DNA of 64,000 nt. Origin: SIG307 sp964609025. GTDB taxonomy: Bacteria > Bacillota > Clostridia > Lachnospirales > Lachnospiraceae. Positions 1-8,141 of the stretch are shown here, piece by piece; the first letter of the stretch is position 1; each line of letters starts with the position of its first letter. The notes beneath the pieces were generated by a model. That model did not search any database. It saw only the letters and a list, made by a program, of their open reading frames with translations, and had not been told where the DNA came from. Made by a program: the position numbers and the translations under genes. The stretch covers positions 186,001 to 250,000 of the forward strand of contig CAZSQM010000001.1 of NCBI GenBank assembly GCA_964609025.1, read 5' to 3'.

Positions 1-380
1 ACACCGTATTCCGGATAATAGCACAAAGTCACCTCATACTCCGGGATACGCAGAAAGATATACTCCGGCTGCAAAATAAAACGCTCCTCCGAAAGCAGAT
101 ACTCCCGCGACCGCTCCAAAACAGCCAAAATTCCCTGTAACACCTTCTGCACCTGTTCCGCATTCATCGGCACACGCTCAAAAGTCACGGAAAGGGTCTT
201 TCTCCCCGTAATATCATATTTATAGCACTCTTCCTTTTCTGCTTTTACCATCGGCAGAACTCCGGTGGGCATTGCCTCGCGTATCATCTGTTCCTCATAA
301 GTATTTTTTGTTTTATTAAGCAAAAAATAGGATTTGCCGTCCGCCTCTTTTTTATAATTCCCGTCCAGTATGTTTTCCAT
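1..380 (-). CDS. DUF6382-type protein of the Tad locus, N-terminal part (cut by window edge)
   Basis: The frame begins at an ATG (380) behind a perfect AGGAGGA and stays open to the window edge, giving 126 residues. The N-terminal sequence (MENILDGNYKKEAD) and the run of aromatic and charged residues resemble the DUF6382 domain, which in Lachnospiraceae usually carries a C-terminal FHA (phosphopeptide-binding) domain and lies at the end of Tad pilus operons. The FHA part would lie outside the window, so that is inference. It is the last visible gene of the operon, 9 bp after the small TadE-like gene. A role in signalling to, or assembly of, the Flp pilus is likely but not shown. Recognition is from memory of the family, not a search. 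Confidence 0.6.
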   Translation of the reverse strand, partial: MENILDGNYKKEADGKSYFLLNKTKNTYEEQMIREAMPTGVLPMVKAEKEECYKYDITGRKTLSVTFERVPMNAEQVQKVLQGILAVLERSREYLLSEERFILQPEYIFLRIPEYEVTLCYYPEYG

Positions 381-389
381 CATTCCTCC

Positions 390-611
390 TTACTCATGAA
401 AAAGGTCAAATGCCGTATCCGAAGCCCTTACCATCTCCGGCGTCTGCAATTCTCTCTCCGTAAATACCGCGTCATACAAGCCCGCCGCCTGTTCTCCTAC
501 CGCCTCATATTGGTAAAGGGTCAGCTTTACCAGTAAAAAGGTAATCAGCAGTAAAAAAGGATAGAGCAGTGCCGCCTCCACGGTAATAGAACCCCGCAAA
601 TTTCGTTTCAT
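390..611 (-). CDS. Small TadE-like pseudopilin
   Basis: A 73-residue protein with the class signature of TadE/TadF minor pilins: a short basic N-terminus, the cleavage-like motif GSITVEAA with Glu five residues after Gly, then one hydrophobic segment (about residues 13-30). Such proteins are processed by the TadV/CpaA prepilin peptidase, encoded just upstream (614-1063), and join the type IVb pilus at the membrane. Most TadE proteins are longer; this one has only about 40 residues beyond the membrane segment, like many short TadE-like proteins of Firmicutes. The start has a GGGAGG site lying in the end of the peptidase gene, so the two are co-translated. Confidence 0.7.
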   Translation of the reverse strand: MKRNLRGSITVEAALLYPFLLLITFLLVKLTLYQYEAVGEQAAGLYDAVFTERELQTPEMVRASDTAFDLFHE

Positions 612-613
612 CC

Positions 614-1063
614 TTATCCTCCCATCGAATGCATGAAAAGCGCCATTGTAACATACCCCAGTAAAAAAAACGGCAGAAACGGAATCCGGCTTTTTCTCCC
701 TGCCTTATGCGTAAACAGCAGAATTGCCGAAAAGCAGCCCGCATAGAGCGCGGCAAAAAAGCACAACATTACGGTTTCATACAGGCCGAATGCCGTACCG
801 CAGACCAGAATCAGAATGCCGTCCGCCATCCCCATTGCCTCTTGGGAAAACCGGCAGAAAAACAACATAAGTACACCGAATGCGGCGCCGCCAAGGCGCG
901 AAGAAAAGGGCACATCTCCTAGTCCTCCCGCCGCAAGCAGTATCACCGCCGCGATAAACAATACGCTTTTCTTAATCTCCAACTGTTTCTTATCCAACAG
1001 CGCCAGCCACAAAAACACCGGCATGCTGCAAAGCTCCCGTACCGCTTTTGCCCATAATTCCAT
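614..1063 (-). CDS. Prepilin peptidase (TadV/CpaA-like, A24 family)
   Basis: A 149-residue membrane protein with about five hydrophobic segments. It has the two aspartate-containing motifs expected of A24 aspartic prepilin peptidases: FCRFSQEAMGMADGILI (the GxGD equivalent appears as GMADG) and an earlier Asp near LGDVPF. It would cleave Flp and TadE-like precursors in the cytoplasmic membrane. The start at 1063 is chosen because ATG overlaps the stop of the preceding gene (TAATG) and has GGAGGAG in front; a longer frame reaches 1144 but without a ribosome site. Spacing and order fit the Tad operon. Family assignment is confident; the degenerate active-site motif is the uncertain point. Confidence 0.72.
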   Translation of the reverse strand: MELWAKAVRELCSMPVFLWLALLDKKQLEIKKSVLFIAAVILLAAGGLGDVPFSSRLGGAAFGVLMLFFCRFSQEAMGMADGILILVCGTAFGLYETVMLCFFAALYAGCFSAILLFTHKAGRKSRIPFLPFFLLGYVTMALFMHSMGG

Positions 1064-1980
1064 TATTCTCCTCCTTCGCTCTCCTGTTCCTCCCCGCACT
1101 TTTGGCATGGCCTGTATTTCTGCTTCGCTTCCTCCAGCAAACACTCCTGCGGACTGCGCTCAATGGCGGAGCAGGAAGAAAGCGCATGATATCGTTTCCC
1201 GTATTTTGTTACATACACCGATTCGTTTTCCCGCAGCACCGGCTCGCAAAACTCACAGGCGTAATACTTCGCCCCCGACGCATTCCGTTTCTCGCTGATT
1301 TTCCCGGACGGCACGGCGCTTACCTTTATGCTGATATAGGTACAGTTTTTGTCCGAATGGTATACCGTTGCATAATCGGCAAGGTATACTACCTTCGCAC
1401 TTTCCTCCTCTTTATCTGCCTCCTGACCCTTCTCCTCTATTTTCCCCTCTCCCGTCCAGTTCCGGTACACCAGGTGCAGACGGTAATAGCTCTGCCGTTC
1501 GGGAAACAATATGTTCTCCGGCCTTACCCGGTAATTGATGCAAAGCTGTACGGTTTCCCCCTCCTTTGACGTATCGACCCACATACCGCCAAGGTCCTGC
1601 GCCACTCCTGCCCGTTCCGGCAGTTCCTTATCGCACCGTCCGTAAAACAGCGCCGTAAACGCCGCATCCCGCACTATTTTTTTATCAAACAGGGCAAACA
1701 GCTTTTCCGCCACGGCATTCTCCCCGTCCGCAAGCCTCTCTGCCGCATAGGAAAACGCCGCGGTATCTCTGGCGGATACAATCCCTGCCTTTGCGATTAC
1801 CAGCTCCGCCTGTAATACCGCAAACATCTGAATCAAATACAGCACCGCAAAGAAAAACACGGGAAATGCAAGCGCCGCCTCCGCTGTCAGAGATGCACTC
1901 CGATATCTGCTCTTATCCTTCCGACGCAGTGGATTTTTATGGAATTTTCCGCAAGTTAATTTAATTTTTTTTGTCAACAT
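1063..1980 (-). CDS. TadE-like pilus protein with C-terminal double-cysteine modules
   Basis: A 305-residue protein. Residues about 29-60 carry the TadE leader (SLTAEAALAFPVF followed by a hydrophobic segment). The exported remainder ends in two similar modules of the form Y-H-x4-C ... Y-x2-C-x2-C (YHSDKNC with YYACEFC, then YHALSSC with YRPCQKC). That pattern occurs in small metal-binding tails of secreted proteins and could bind zinc or form disulfides; this is inference. It overlaps the prepilin peptidase start by one base. The ATG at 1980 has no clear ribosome site, so the true start is uncertain, though no better one lies before the leader. Confidence 0.65.
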   Translation of the reverse strand: MLTKKIKLTCGKFHKNPLRRKDKSRYRSASLTAEAALAFPVFFFAVLYLIQMFAVLQAELVIAKAGIVSARDTAAFSYAAERLADGENAVAEKLFALFDKKIVRDAAFTALFYGRCDKELPERAGVAQDLGGMWVDTSKEGETVQLCINYRVRPENILFPERQSYYRLHLVYRNWTGEGKIEEKGQEADKEEESAKVVYLADYATVYHSDKNCTYISIKVSAVPSGKISEKRNASGAKYYACEFCEPVLRENESVYVTKYGKRYHALSSCSAIERSPQECLLEEAKQKYRPCQKCGEEQESEGGE

Positions 1981-1996
1981 GAACCAAATACTGATA

Positions 1997-2040
1997 AAGG
2001 CGGCAGTAAGAGAAAAGGTGGGTAAGAAACCTGCCGCCTT
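1997..2040 (-). terminator. Intercistronic stem-loop in the Tad operon
   Basis: A perfect 10-bp inverted repeat (AAGGCGGCAG / CTGCCGCCTT) with a 24-nt loop sits in the 128-bp gap between the DUF5702 gene and the TadE-like gene. There is no long T-run after it on the minus strand, so it is more likely a processing or partial-termination hairpin than a full stop. Confidence 0.45.
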
Positions 2041-2108
2041 ATGGGAGAATGTAGTAAGACGTCCTGAAAAAATAAGAACAGATATCGGAATGCACCTCCT
2101 TTCGCTTT

Positions 2109-4586
2109 TTATCCGTCATAAGAATACCAATATGCCCTTTTGTCCACCCTGTAAGAAACCTTCCAGACGCAGCGGTTTACCCGAAACGAATCCCGGTAAT
2201 CCTTTCGCAGATTCTCCTGAATGATGTCTAAGGCGCGATAGCATTTCGTGTCCTTCGGAGTCAGAAACAGATACACCTGAATATAGTCCCGATACCCAAA
2301 ACCAACCCCTTTTGCTTCTTTCTTTGTTTTTGCATTTTTCAAAACCAGCTCCCGCGAAAAAAGAAAGATTTCCGGAAATGTCAGGCTGCCGCCTCCTCTG
2401 CCGGGGTACAGTTCCAGCTTTTTCCCCAGCAAAAGGGCCGCCGTATCAATCATCGCCTCCTCTACCGCCCACACAAACAGCAGGACAAAAGTAATCACGC
2501 TTTTTAACGCCGGAAGACCGATTACCCCACATGCCGCAAGCGCTGCCTGCTCCGCCTGTAATTTGCGCGCACTGTCCGTATAAAGGGAAATAAAATGAAG
2601 CGCCGCCCGCAACACGCAAAGACGCATTGCAATGCTAAAAAGATTTTCCTTATCTCCTGCCTTTCCGGCAATCAGATATTCCGCCTCATAAGATAACGCG
2701 CCGTTCTTGCTTTCCTCCTGAAAATTTGAAAAGTGCGTCATAAGATATGAATGAAACAATACCGCGTCTGCGATATTCTCCGCCATCCCGCCTGCGGTTT
2801 CCCCTCCGGGAAGCATCTGCCGTAATTCTTCCAGCATTTCAGTTACATTTGTTCCGAGCGCCGAGAATACATTGGGCGCTTTTCCTGCCTCGTAACCAAA
2901 GCCTGACGGCAGATAGGCTGTATCCAGTACCTTTTCGGAAACTTTTTTCTCCGTCAAAAAACCGAGGAAGCCCTCTCCTGCCGCATTTGTAAGGATATCC
3001 TTTGCCTGTTTGGATAAATCTTCTTCCAGGGACATTTCACCGTAATTCAGCTTCAGCCCTTCAAAGGAATACTCGCGGAACGGCGCCCGCTCCTTCCGCA
3101 ATGCTTCCAACGCTGTTTTTAATGCCGCCGCGTCCTTCCCCGAAAGGCATTTTCCGGCGCTGCAAAGGATTTCGGTATTTTGGCTGAGCGTAGACTTCAT
3201 CTGTTCAAAATCATAGCCCTCGGCGCTTTCATAAAACTTGTATTTTTCAAGTTCCTTCCGATACTCCTTTGTCGCCTCTTCTCCGATAATGAACCGCACC
3301 GACTCCAGTACCTTCTCACAATTTGCTTTTACTTTCTTAGCGGTTTCCAGTTCCTTACGGATTTCCTCTGTCTGCCGATATGCCTCCTCGCACGTTCCGG
3401 CTACCGCGGCACACCTCTCCAGAAACTCGTCTTCCTCTCTTGAAAGCCCTCCCGCCTGCTTTTCCTGCTCCTTTCTTTGCTCCTTTAGGTCATCTAACCT
3501 ATCCTCGGCTTCTTTCTGTTCCTGTGCCAATGTCTTGTGCTGCTCCCGCAAAAGCTCTGCCTCCTCCTCCATACGTTCTATCATTTCCGAGAGCCGGGCT
3601 TCTTCCGCCAGCAGAGCTTCCAGCCGGTCTTGCGTTTCCTCCTCCGGAGATGCTGCCGTTATTTTTGCTATCTGTGCCTGAATTGACATTATCTGCGTTT
3701 TGGCCGCGTCCGTGTCGGAATTAATTTGTGCGACTGCCTGTGTGATTGCAGCTCCCTCTGACGCAATTTCTTCCAGACGTTTTTTGCAGGTTTCTTCCTG
3801 TTCCTCCCGCTCCCTTACCAGATACATTAACTTCTCCGTCCGGTCAATGAGATCCGTTAATACCGCACAAGGATTTTCCGAGTTTTTTAAAAACGCCCGA
3901 TACACTTCCGCCCGGTCAAAATACCGCGCCGCAGCGCCTGCATCCGTACAGAAATATTTCACATATACATCCGTCTGGAAAACCGTCGACTTTCCTCTTA
4001 AATACTGCTCATACCGCGACAACCGCACGCCGTCTACCAGTTCCATTAACCGTAGCAGTTTTTCCTCCACCGCGGAATACGCCGTGTCCGTTGCGGTTTT
4101 TGCCGCCGCAACCTCTAATTGCTTATCCGCCTGTTCCGCTATTCCCATAAACTGCTTTAACATCTCCGAAATCTCCAAAATGCCCCGGTATTTCATGGCC
4201 GAAACCGCCTGCGAATAAAAGCCGTCTAACTTATTCTCCGTCAGCACCCTTGCATAATCTACCGAAAACTCCGCACCGGAACGTAATAGAAGCGACTTTT
4301 CCCCCTCCCTTTTTTGCGTCATATACAAAACATCCGCCGCAATCGCGTCCTCTGTCCAGGACACAATATCCTCTCCCTCCGGCACCTCTCTGCCAAAGAT
4401 ATGATATTCCTCGTACAAGGGCTCCAGATACCCCGCAAAATAATTCTCGACCGCGAGTAATGCCGCGGATGCATGGTAGGATGTCCGTGCGGTATATGCC
4501 GCCAGCTCAAAAAAGGAAAGAATAAAGCTAAGCAGCAGCAAAAACACCAACGAGCATAACACCGTAACGGAACCCTTTTGTTTCAC
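2109..4586 (-). CDS. DUF5702 domain protein (large TadG-like minor pilin with coiled coil)
   Basis: An 825-residue protein starting with a type IVb-like leader (KGSVTVLCSLVFLLLLS, a hydrophobic segment at about 7-30). It has a long glutamate/glutamine/lysine-rich coiled coil at roughly residues 255-440 and a second hydrophobic stretch near 695-720. This is the layout of DUF5702 proteins, found in Tad loci of Lachnospiraceae in the position of TadG; it probably anchors or tips the pilus on the cell surface. The start is a GTG that overlaps the stop of the flp gene (GTGA), with AAGGA 8 nt upstream, indicating translational coupling to the major pilin. No enzyme motif is seen. Confidence 0.72.
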   Translation of the reverse strand: MKQKGSVTVLCSLVFLLLLSFILSFFELAAYTARTSYHASAALLAVENYFAGYLEPLYEEYHIFGREVPEGEDIVSWTEDAIAADVLYMTQKREGEKSLLLRSGAEFSVDYARVLTENKLDGFYSQAVSAMKYRGILEISEMLKQFMGIAEQADKQLEVAAAKTATDTAYSAVEEKLLRLMELVDGVRLSRYEQYLRGKSTVFQTDVYVKYFCTDAGAAARYFDRAEVYRAFLKNSENPCAVLTDLIDRTEKLMYLVREREEQEETCKKRLEEIASEGAAITQAVAQINSDTDAAKTQIMSIQAQIAKITAASPEEETQDRLEALLAEEARLSEMIERMEEEAELLREQHKTLAQEQKEAEDRLDDLKEQRKEQEKQAGGLSREEDEFLERCAAVAGTCEEAYRQTEEIRKELETAKKVKANCEKVLESVRFIIGEEATKEYRKELEKYKFYESAEGYDFEQMKSTLSQNTEILCSAGKCLSGKDAAALKTALEALRKERAPFREYSFEGLKLNYGEMSLEEDLSKQAKDILTNAAGEGFLGFLTEKKVSEKVLDTAYLPSGFGYEAGKAPNVFSALGTNVTEMLEELRQMLPGGETAGGMAENIADAVLFHSYLMTHFSNFQEESKNGALSYEAEYLIAGKAGDKENLFSIAMRLCVLRAALHFISLYTDSARKLQAEQAALAACGVIGLPALKSVITFVLLFVWAVEEAMIDTAALLLGKKLELYPGRGGGSLTFPEIFLFSRELVLKNAKTKKEAKGVGFGYRDYIQVYLFLTPKDTKCYRALDIIQENLRKDYRDSFRVNRCVWKVSYRVDKRAYWYSYDG

Positions 4587-4894
4587 GACAAAATTCCTTC
4601 CATGCTTTTTTCCAGTGCCGCCATTGCCTTTTCTACCATACCGGTCAGCTGGTCTTTAAAAATCAGCACCAAAGCAATCAATACCACGAGGATTAAGATA
4701 ATCTCCACTACGCCGACTCCCGTGTTATCCTGCAGGAACCCTCTCCTCTCTTTTCCGGCAGTTTGCACCGGCTCTGACATTGACCTTCCCTCTGTTTCTG
4801 CCTCTATGCTTGCCCCTGCTTTCTCTCTTTCCTTTTGTCCCGCTTCCGGCCGTACTTCCTTTTGTTCTTCCATCCTTTGATTTTCCTCTGTCAT
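4583..4894 (-). CDS. flp: Flp-type major pilin (Flp1-like)
   Basis: A 103-residue protein whose C-terminal half is a type IVb pilin: the cleavage site TG/VGVVE (Glu at +5) followed by a long hydrophobic helix (EIILILVVLIALVLIF) and a short tail. The prepilin peptidase encoded downstream should cut after Gly. The N-terminal extension is unusually long, about 58 charged residues against 10-20 in most Flp pilins. A shorter start at 4780 would give a typical leader, but the upstream ATG has the better ribosome site (GGAGG) and the in-frame sequence is continuous, so the long form is kept. It is followed with overlap by the DUF5702 gene. Confidence 0.78.
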   Translation of the reverse strand: MTEENQRMEEQKEVRPEAGQKEREKAGASIEAETEGRSMSEPVQTAGKERRGFLQDNTGVGVVEIILILVVLIALVLIFKDQLTGMVEKAMAALEKSMEGILS

Positions 4895-4990
4895 TCTTTT
4901 GCTTCCTCCATATTTTTATTATAATTTTACCGATTCTTTTTGGGCTCTGTCGCGCATCCGGTATGACACCCCCGCATTTTCCGCATCCTG

Positions 4991-6196
4991 TTAAAATCCC
5001 ATATTACAGAATGCCGGAAACATAACGACGGCAAGCACCAGCAAAAGCATTCCCATCATCGGAAACAACAGCTTTGTCTGCGCTTCCTCGCCTTGTTTTT
5101 CCGCCTGCTGACGATGCAGCTCCCACGCAAGCCTTACTTCGTTTTCCAACCCCTCCCTGAGCCCGCCGCTTCCCTTTTGCAGCTGGCTGATTAAGAGAGC
5201 GGCACAACGTAGATAAGGTTTTAATCCAATCCGTCTGCCAAACGCTTCATAAGCACCGGCTTCCGATTTCCCGTTCTTTAGCTCCCCCACCAGTACCAGC
5301 ACTTCTTCATAAACCGCCTCCCGTTTCCCTGAGGTTTCCGCCCTTTTCCGGTATTCCGCCGCCAGCCGTTCCCACGCGCCGCGCAGACTTAAACCCGCCC
5401 CGACATAGAGCGTGAGCTTCGTTATAAGCTGCGGATAGCCCACTAAAAACTCCTCCTCCCTCTTTTGTTTTTCCTTCTCTTTTTCCCGGCGTTTTGCCGC
5501 TATGATAAGAACTGCCAAAAACAATACCGCCGCCGCTGCCATACCCGGTACAAAAACACTGTTCTCCGGCAGTGTGACCGCCACTGCTCCAATCCGTTCC
5601 GGCAGATAAAACCCATCCTCCCCTGCCGTTTCCTGCTCAAGCCTCTTTAACTCCTCACCCGCACGGTAGAACAAAGCCTCGCTGCTTTCGGCTTCATAGG
5701 GCAGGACAGTGACCGAAAGCCAATACTCCCGGCATTCGTCTTCTATCGTAATCCGCGCCCGCAAAAAAGCTCCGCGTTCTTCCGCAAGCCCCTCCCGCCG
5801 CAGCCGTCCGTCCTTTGTTATTACCTCCTCATCGGAGCTTTCCCAACGGATACCGGCGCCCGTTTCCTCTATGTACTGCGGCAAAGACAGCGCTTCCGTC
5901 AGCACAATCTTTTCCTTCCCCTCCGGATTGATTCTCTTTTCCAGCTGCCGCAGCGTTTCGGCATATGCCTCCTCGATTTCCTCCGGTGTCCGCTTTCTGG
6001 CTTCTATCTCAAATGCAAACAATTCTTCTGCGGATTCCGTTGTAAACGAAATACTCTGCTTTTTTGTCCCGCTTTCCGGTCTTTCGATCCAGATACGTCC
6101 TCCCACCGCAGACACACTGCGGAGCCATAAAAACAACGCCGTTCCCAACACGATGATTCCGATAAATACAAGCTGGATTTTTTCTTTTCTTCCCAT
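4991..6196 (-). CDS. tadC: TadC-like inner-membrane pilus platform protein with an extra N-terminal Ig-like domain
   Basis: A 401-residue protein. Its C-terminal 190 residues are a T2SSF/TadC domain: membrane helix near 220-235, the GAGLSLRGAWERLA helix, LISQLQKGSGGLREGLE, and a final membrane segment. Between the N-terminal helix (11-28) and that domain lie about 180 extra residues. One stretch, IRWESSDEEVITKDGRL, matches the pattern of atrophied bacterial Ig-like (aBig) domains and should lie outside the membrane. Classical TadC is about 300 residues and lacks this. It works with TadB and the TadA ATPase to extrude the pilus. It lies 9 bp downstream of tadB. Confidence 0.75.
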   Translation of the reverse strand: MGRKEKIQLVFIGIIVLGTALFLWLRSVSAVGGRIWIERPESGTKKQSISFTTESAEELFAFEIEARKRTPEEIEEAYAETLRQLEKRINPEGKEKIVLTEALSLPQYIEETGAGIRWESSDEEVITKDGRLRREGLAEERGAFLRARITIEDECREYWLSVTVLPYEAESSEALFYRAGEELKRLEQETAGEDGFYLPERIGAVAVTLPENSVFVPGMAAAAVLFLAVLIIAAKRREKEKEKQKREEEFLVGYPQLITKLTLYVGAGLSLRGAWERLAAEYRKRAETSGKREAVYEEVLVLVGELKNGKSEAGAYEAFGRRIGLKPYLRCAALLISQLQKGSGGLREGLENEVRLAWELHRQQAEKQGEEAQTKLLFPMMGMLLLVLAVVMFPAFCNMGF

Positions 6197-6205
6197 AACA
6201 CTCTC

Positions 6206-6958
6206 CTATACCGAAACTGCCGTAATCCGGTCCGTCACAAAGCAAAGTCCTCCGTAAACCGCCAGAAACACCGACATGATACAGGCGCCGGGTACATTTT
6301 GATACAAAGGGGATAAAAAACCCGGCAGGAATAACTGTAAGTACAACAGCATCGCAAAAGGCATGGCCTTCATCAGCCGCACTTCATACTCCCTGCTATG
6401 CAGCACTCCGCGGATGTGCCGAAGCGTTTCCTGCTTTTCCCGAATCATCCGCTCCGTGTTGAAAATCACCTGCCGTACCGCACCGCCGGTCCGTTTTGCG
6501 ATAAAAAGCACCTCGGAGAAATCAGCGATTTCCTCGCAGGTACACTCCTTTGCCAATTCGGCGAATGCTTCTTCTACCGGCGTTCCCAGCTGCATTTTTC
6601 GCTGCATCCGCGTCACGGCACACAGAAACGGTTCTTCCTCCTTGTAGGCGGTCAGCATCCCTTTCTTCGCCTCACCGACCGCCTGTTCCAGAGAATACCC
6701 GACCTGCAGCGCTTCCTTTAGAAAACCGAGCAGCTCCGCAAACATCTGCTGCTCCCGCTCACTTTGCCTTTGCCGTTCCTGCTTTCGCTCCCGAAAAAGC
6801 GTCACCGCTATAAAAACCGGCACCAGAAACAGGCCGTAACTATTCCGGTAAAAAAGCCATGCGGCAAGCCCTCCGAGCGCCGTTCCTTTTAACAGTCCTG
6901 CCGCAAGCCGGAGCCCCGGCCGTTTTTTCTGTTTTTTCTCAGTTCTTTTTTGCTCCAC
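6206..6958 (-). CDS. tadB: TadB-like inner-membrane pilus platform protein
   Basis: A 250-residue T2SSF-family protein with membrane segments near 20-50, 190-210 and 220-245. The cytoplasmic helical bundle contains the typical FLKEALQVGYSLEQAV and ELAKECTCEEIADFSEVL patterns and the conserved KRTGG turn. It pairs with TadC to form the platform that couples the TadA ATPase to pilin polymerisation. The first 20 bases overlap the end of tadA, so translation is probably coupled. Length is short compared with proteobacterial TadB (about 320) but normal for Firmicutes. Confidence 0.82.
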   Translation of the reverse strand: MEQKRTEKKQKKRPGLRLAAGLLKGTALGGLAAWLFYRNSYGLFLVPVFIAVTLFRERKQERQRQSEREQQMFAELLGFLKEALQVGYSLEQAVGEAKKGMLTAYKEEEPFLCAVTRMQRKMQLGTPVEEAFAELAKECTCEEIADFSEVLFIAKRTGGAVRQVIFNTERMIREKQETLRHIRGVLHSREYEVRLMKAMPFAMLLYLQLFLPGFLSPLYQNVPGACIMSVFLAVYGGLCFVTDRITAVSV

Positions 6959-8141
6959 CTTCCAAACCCTCTTTCCAAAACCTTGAACCTCCGCAGTAAC
7001 ATAAGCTTCCTATCCCGTCCGTATCTTCCCGGTACTCAAATACCGGTTTCAAAATAATCTCTCCTTCCCGCAGCCCTTCATTCTCACAAACCTGCATTAC
7101 TCCGCGGCTTCCGTCCCGCCGCCTGCAAAGCTGTACAAAAATATCAATCGCCGAAGCAATCTGCTTCCGAATTGCGGGCAACGGAATATCGCTTCCCTGC
7201 AAAACCATCGTTTCCAGCCTTGAAATCATATCCTTCGCCGAATTTGCATGTCCGGTAGAAAGAGAGCCCTCGTGTCCGGTATTCATCGCCTGTAACATGT
7301 CCAACGCCTCCGCGCCGCGTACCTCGCCTACGATAATTCTGGACGGGCGCATACGGAGCGCCGTCTTTATCAAATCCCGCACGGTAACGGCGCTGCACCC
7401 TTCCGTATTGGCGTTTCGCACCTCCATGCGTACCAGATTCGGAATGCTTCTGATTTGCAGCTCCGCGGCGTCTTCAATGGTAATTACCCGTTCTTGTTCC
7501 GGAATGTACGCCGATAATGCGTTTAAGAAAGTCGTTTTTCCGGAGCCGGTGCCGCCGCTGATAAAAATATTGCGCCGCTCACGCACCGCCCGGGCAAGAT
7601 ACTCCCCCACCTGTTCCGACAAGGCTCCCATCTGCAACAAACGTTCCATCGTATACGGTACTTTGGAAAACTTTCGAATCGTAACCGCCGGACCGTCTAA
7701 CGACGCCGGAGGCAGGACGATGTTCACTCTGGAACCGTCCGGGAGTCTGGCGTCTGCAATCGGACTTGCTTCATTTACCGCCCGGTTCGCTCCCGCCGCT
7801 ATTTTCTGAATCACATCCCGCAGCCGTTCTTCCGAGGAAAACGCCTTTTCCCACAAAAAAAGCTTTCCCTCTTTTTCATAGAAAATATTCCTGTGGCCGT
7901 TTACCATAATCTCCGTCACCGCTTCGTCCCGCAACAGTTCTTCCAAAATATCAAGCCCCCGGATTGCATGAAATATTTCCTGTTTCAGTCTGCACTTTTC
8001 CTCTAACGGCAGATAGTGTTCCCTCCCGTACGCCAAAATCACGGCTTCAATTTCCGCAAGCACCTGCCCGTCCGTCAGCTCCTCCGACAGATTCAGCCGT
8101 TCCAACGTCCGGCGTCTGATTTCCTCCCTTACGTTCTGCAA
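6939..8141 (-). CDS. tadA: TadA/CpaF pilus assembly ATPase
   Basis: A 400-residue secretion ATPase of the VirB11/CpaF type. Seen directly: Walker A GGTGSGKT (about 196-203), ITIEDAAEL (Walker B/Asp box region), RMRPSRIIVGEVRGAEALD and the His box HEGSLSTGHANS. It powers Flp pilin polymerisation from the cytoplasmic face. The start is a TTG (8141) with GGAGGGGAGG just upstream; no ATG lies near. The first 95 bases overlap the 3' end of tadZ, a longer overlap than usual, suggesting that tadZ has an extended tail. Assignment is firm. Confidence 0.9.
   Translation of the reverse strand: MQNVREEIRRRTLERLNLSEELTDGQVLAEIEAVILAYGREHYLPLEEKCRLKQEIFHAIRGLDILEELLRDEAVTEIMVNGHRNIFYEKEGKLFLWEKAFSSEERLRDVIQKIAAGANRAVNEASPIADARLPDGSRVNIVLPPASLDGPAVTIRKFSKVPYTMERLLQMGALSEQVGEYLARAVRERRNIFISGGTGSGKTTFLNALSAYIPEQERVITIEDAAELQIRSIPNLVRMEVRNANTEGCSAVTVRDLIKTALRMRPSRIIVGEVRGAEALDMLQAMNTGHEGSLSTGHANSAKDMISRLETMVLQGSDIPLPAIRKQIASAIDIFVQLCRRRDGSRGVMQVCENEGLREGEIILKPVFEYREDTDGIGSLCYCGGSRFWKEGLEGGAKKN

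Noticed and set aside
1048..1569. Plus-strand open frame of 173 codons, and similar ones opposite the Tad genes (e.g. 3238-3681, 5709-6257)
   Set aside because: They are complements of GC-rich coding sequence, of low complexity (Ser/Arg/Pro-rich), and lack ribosome sites or family resemblance.
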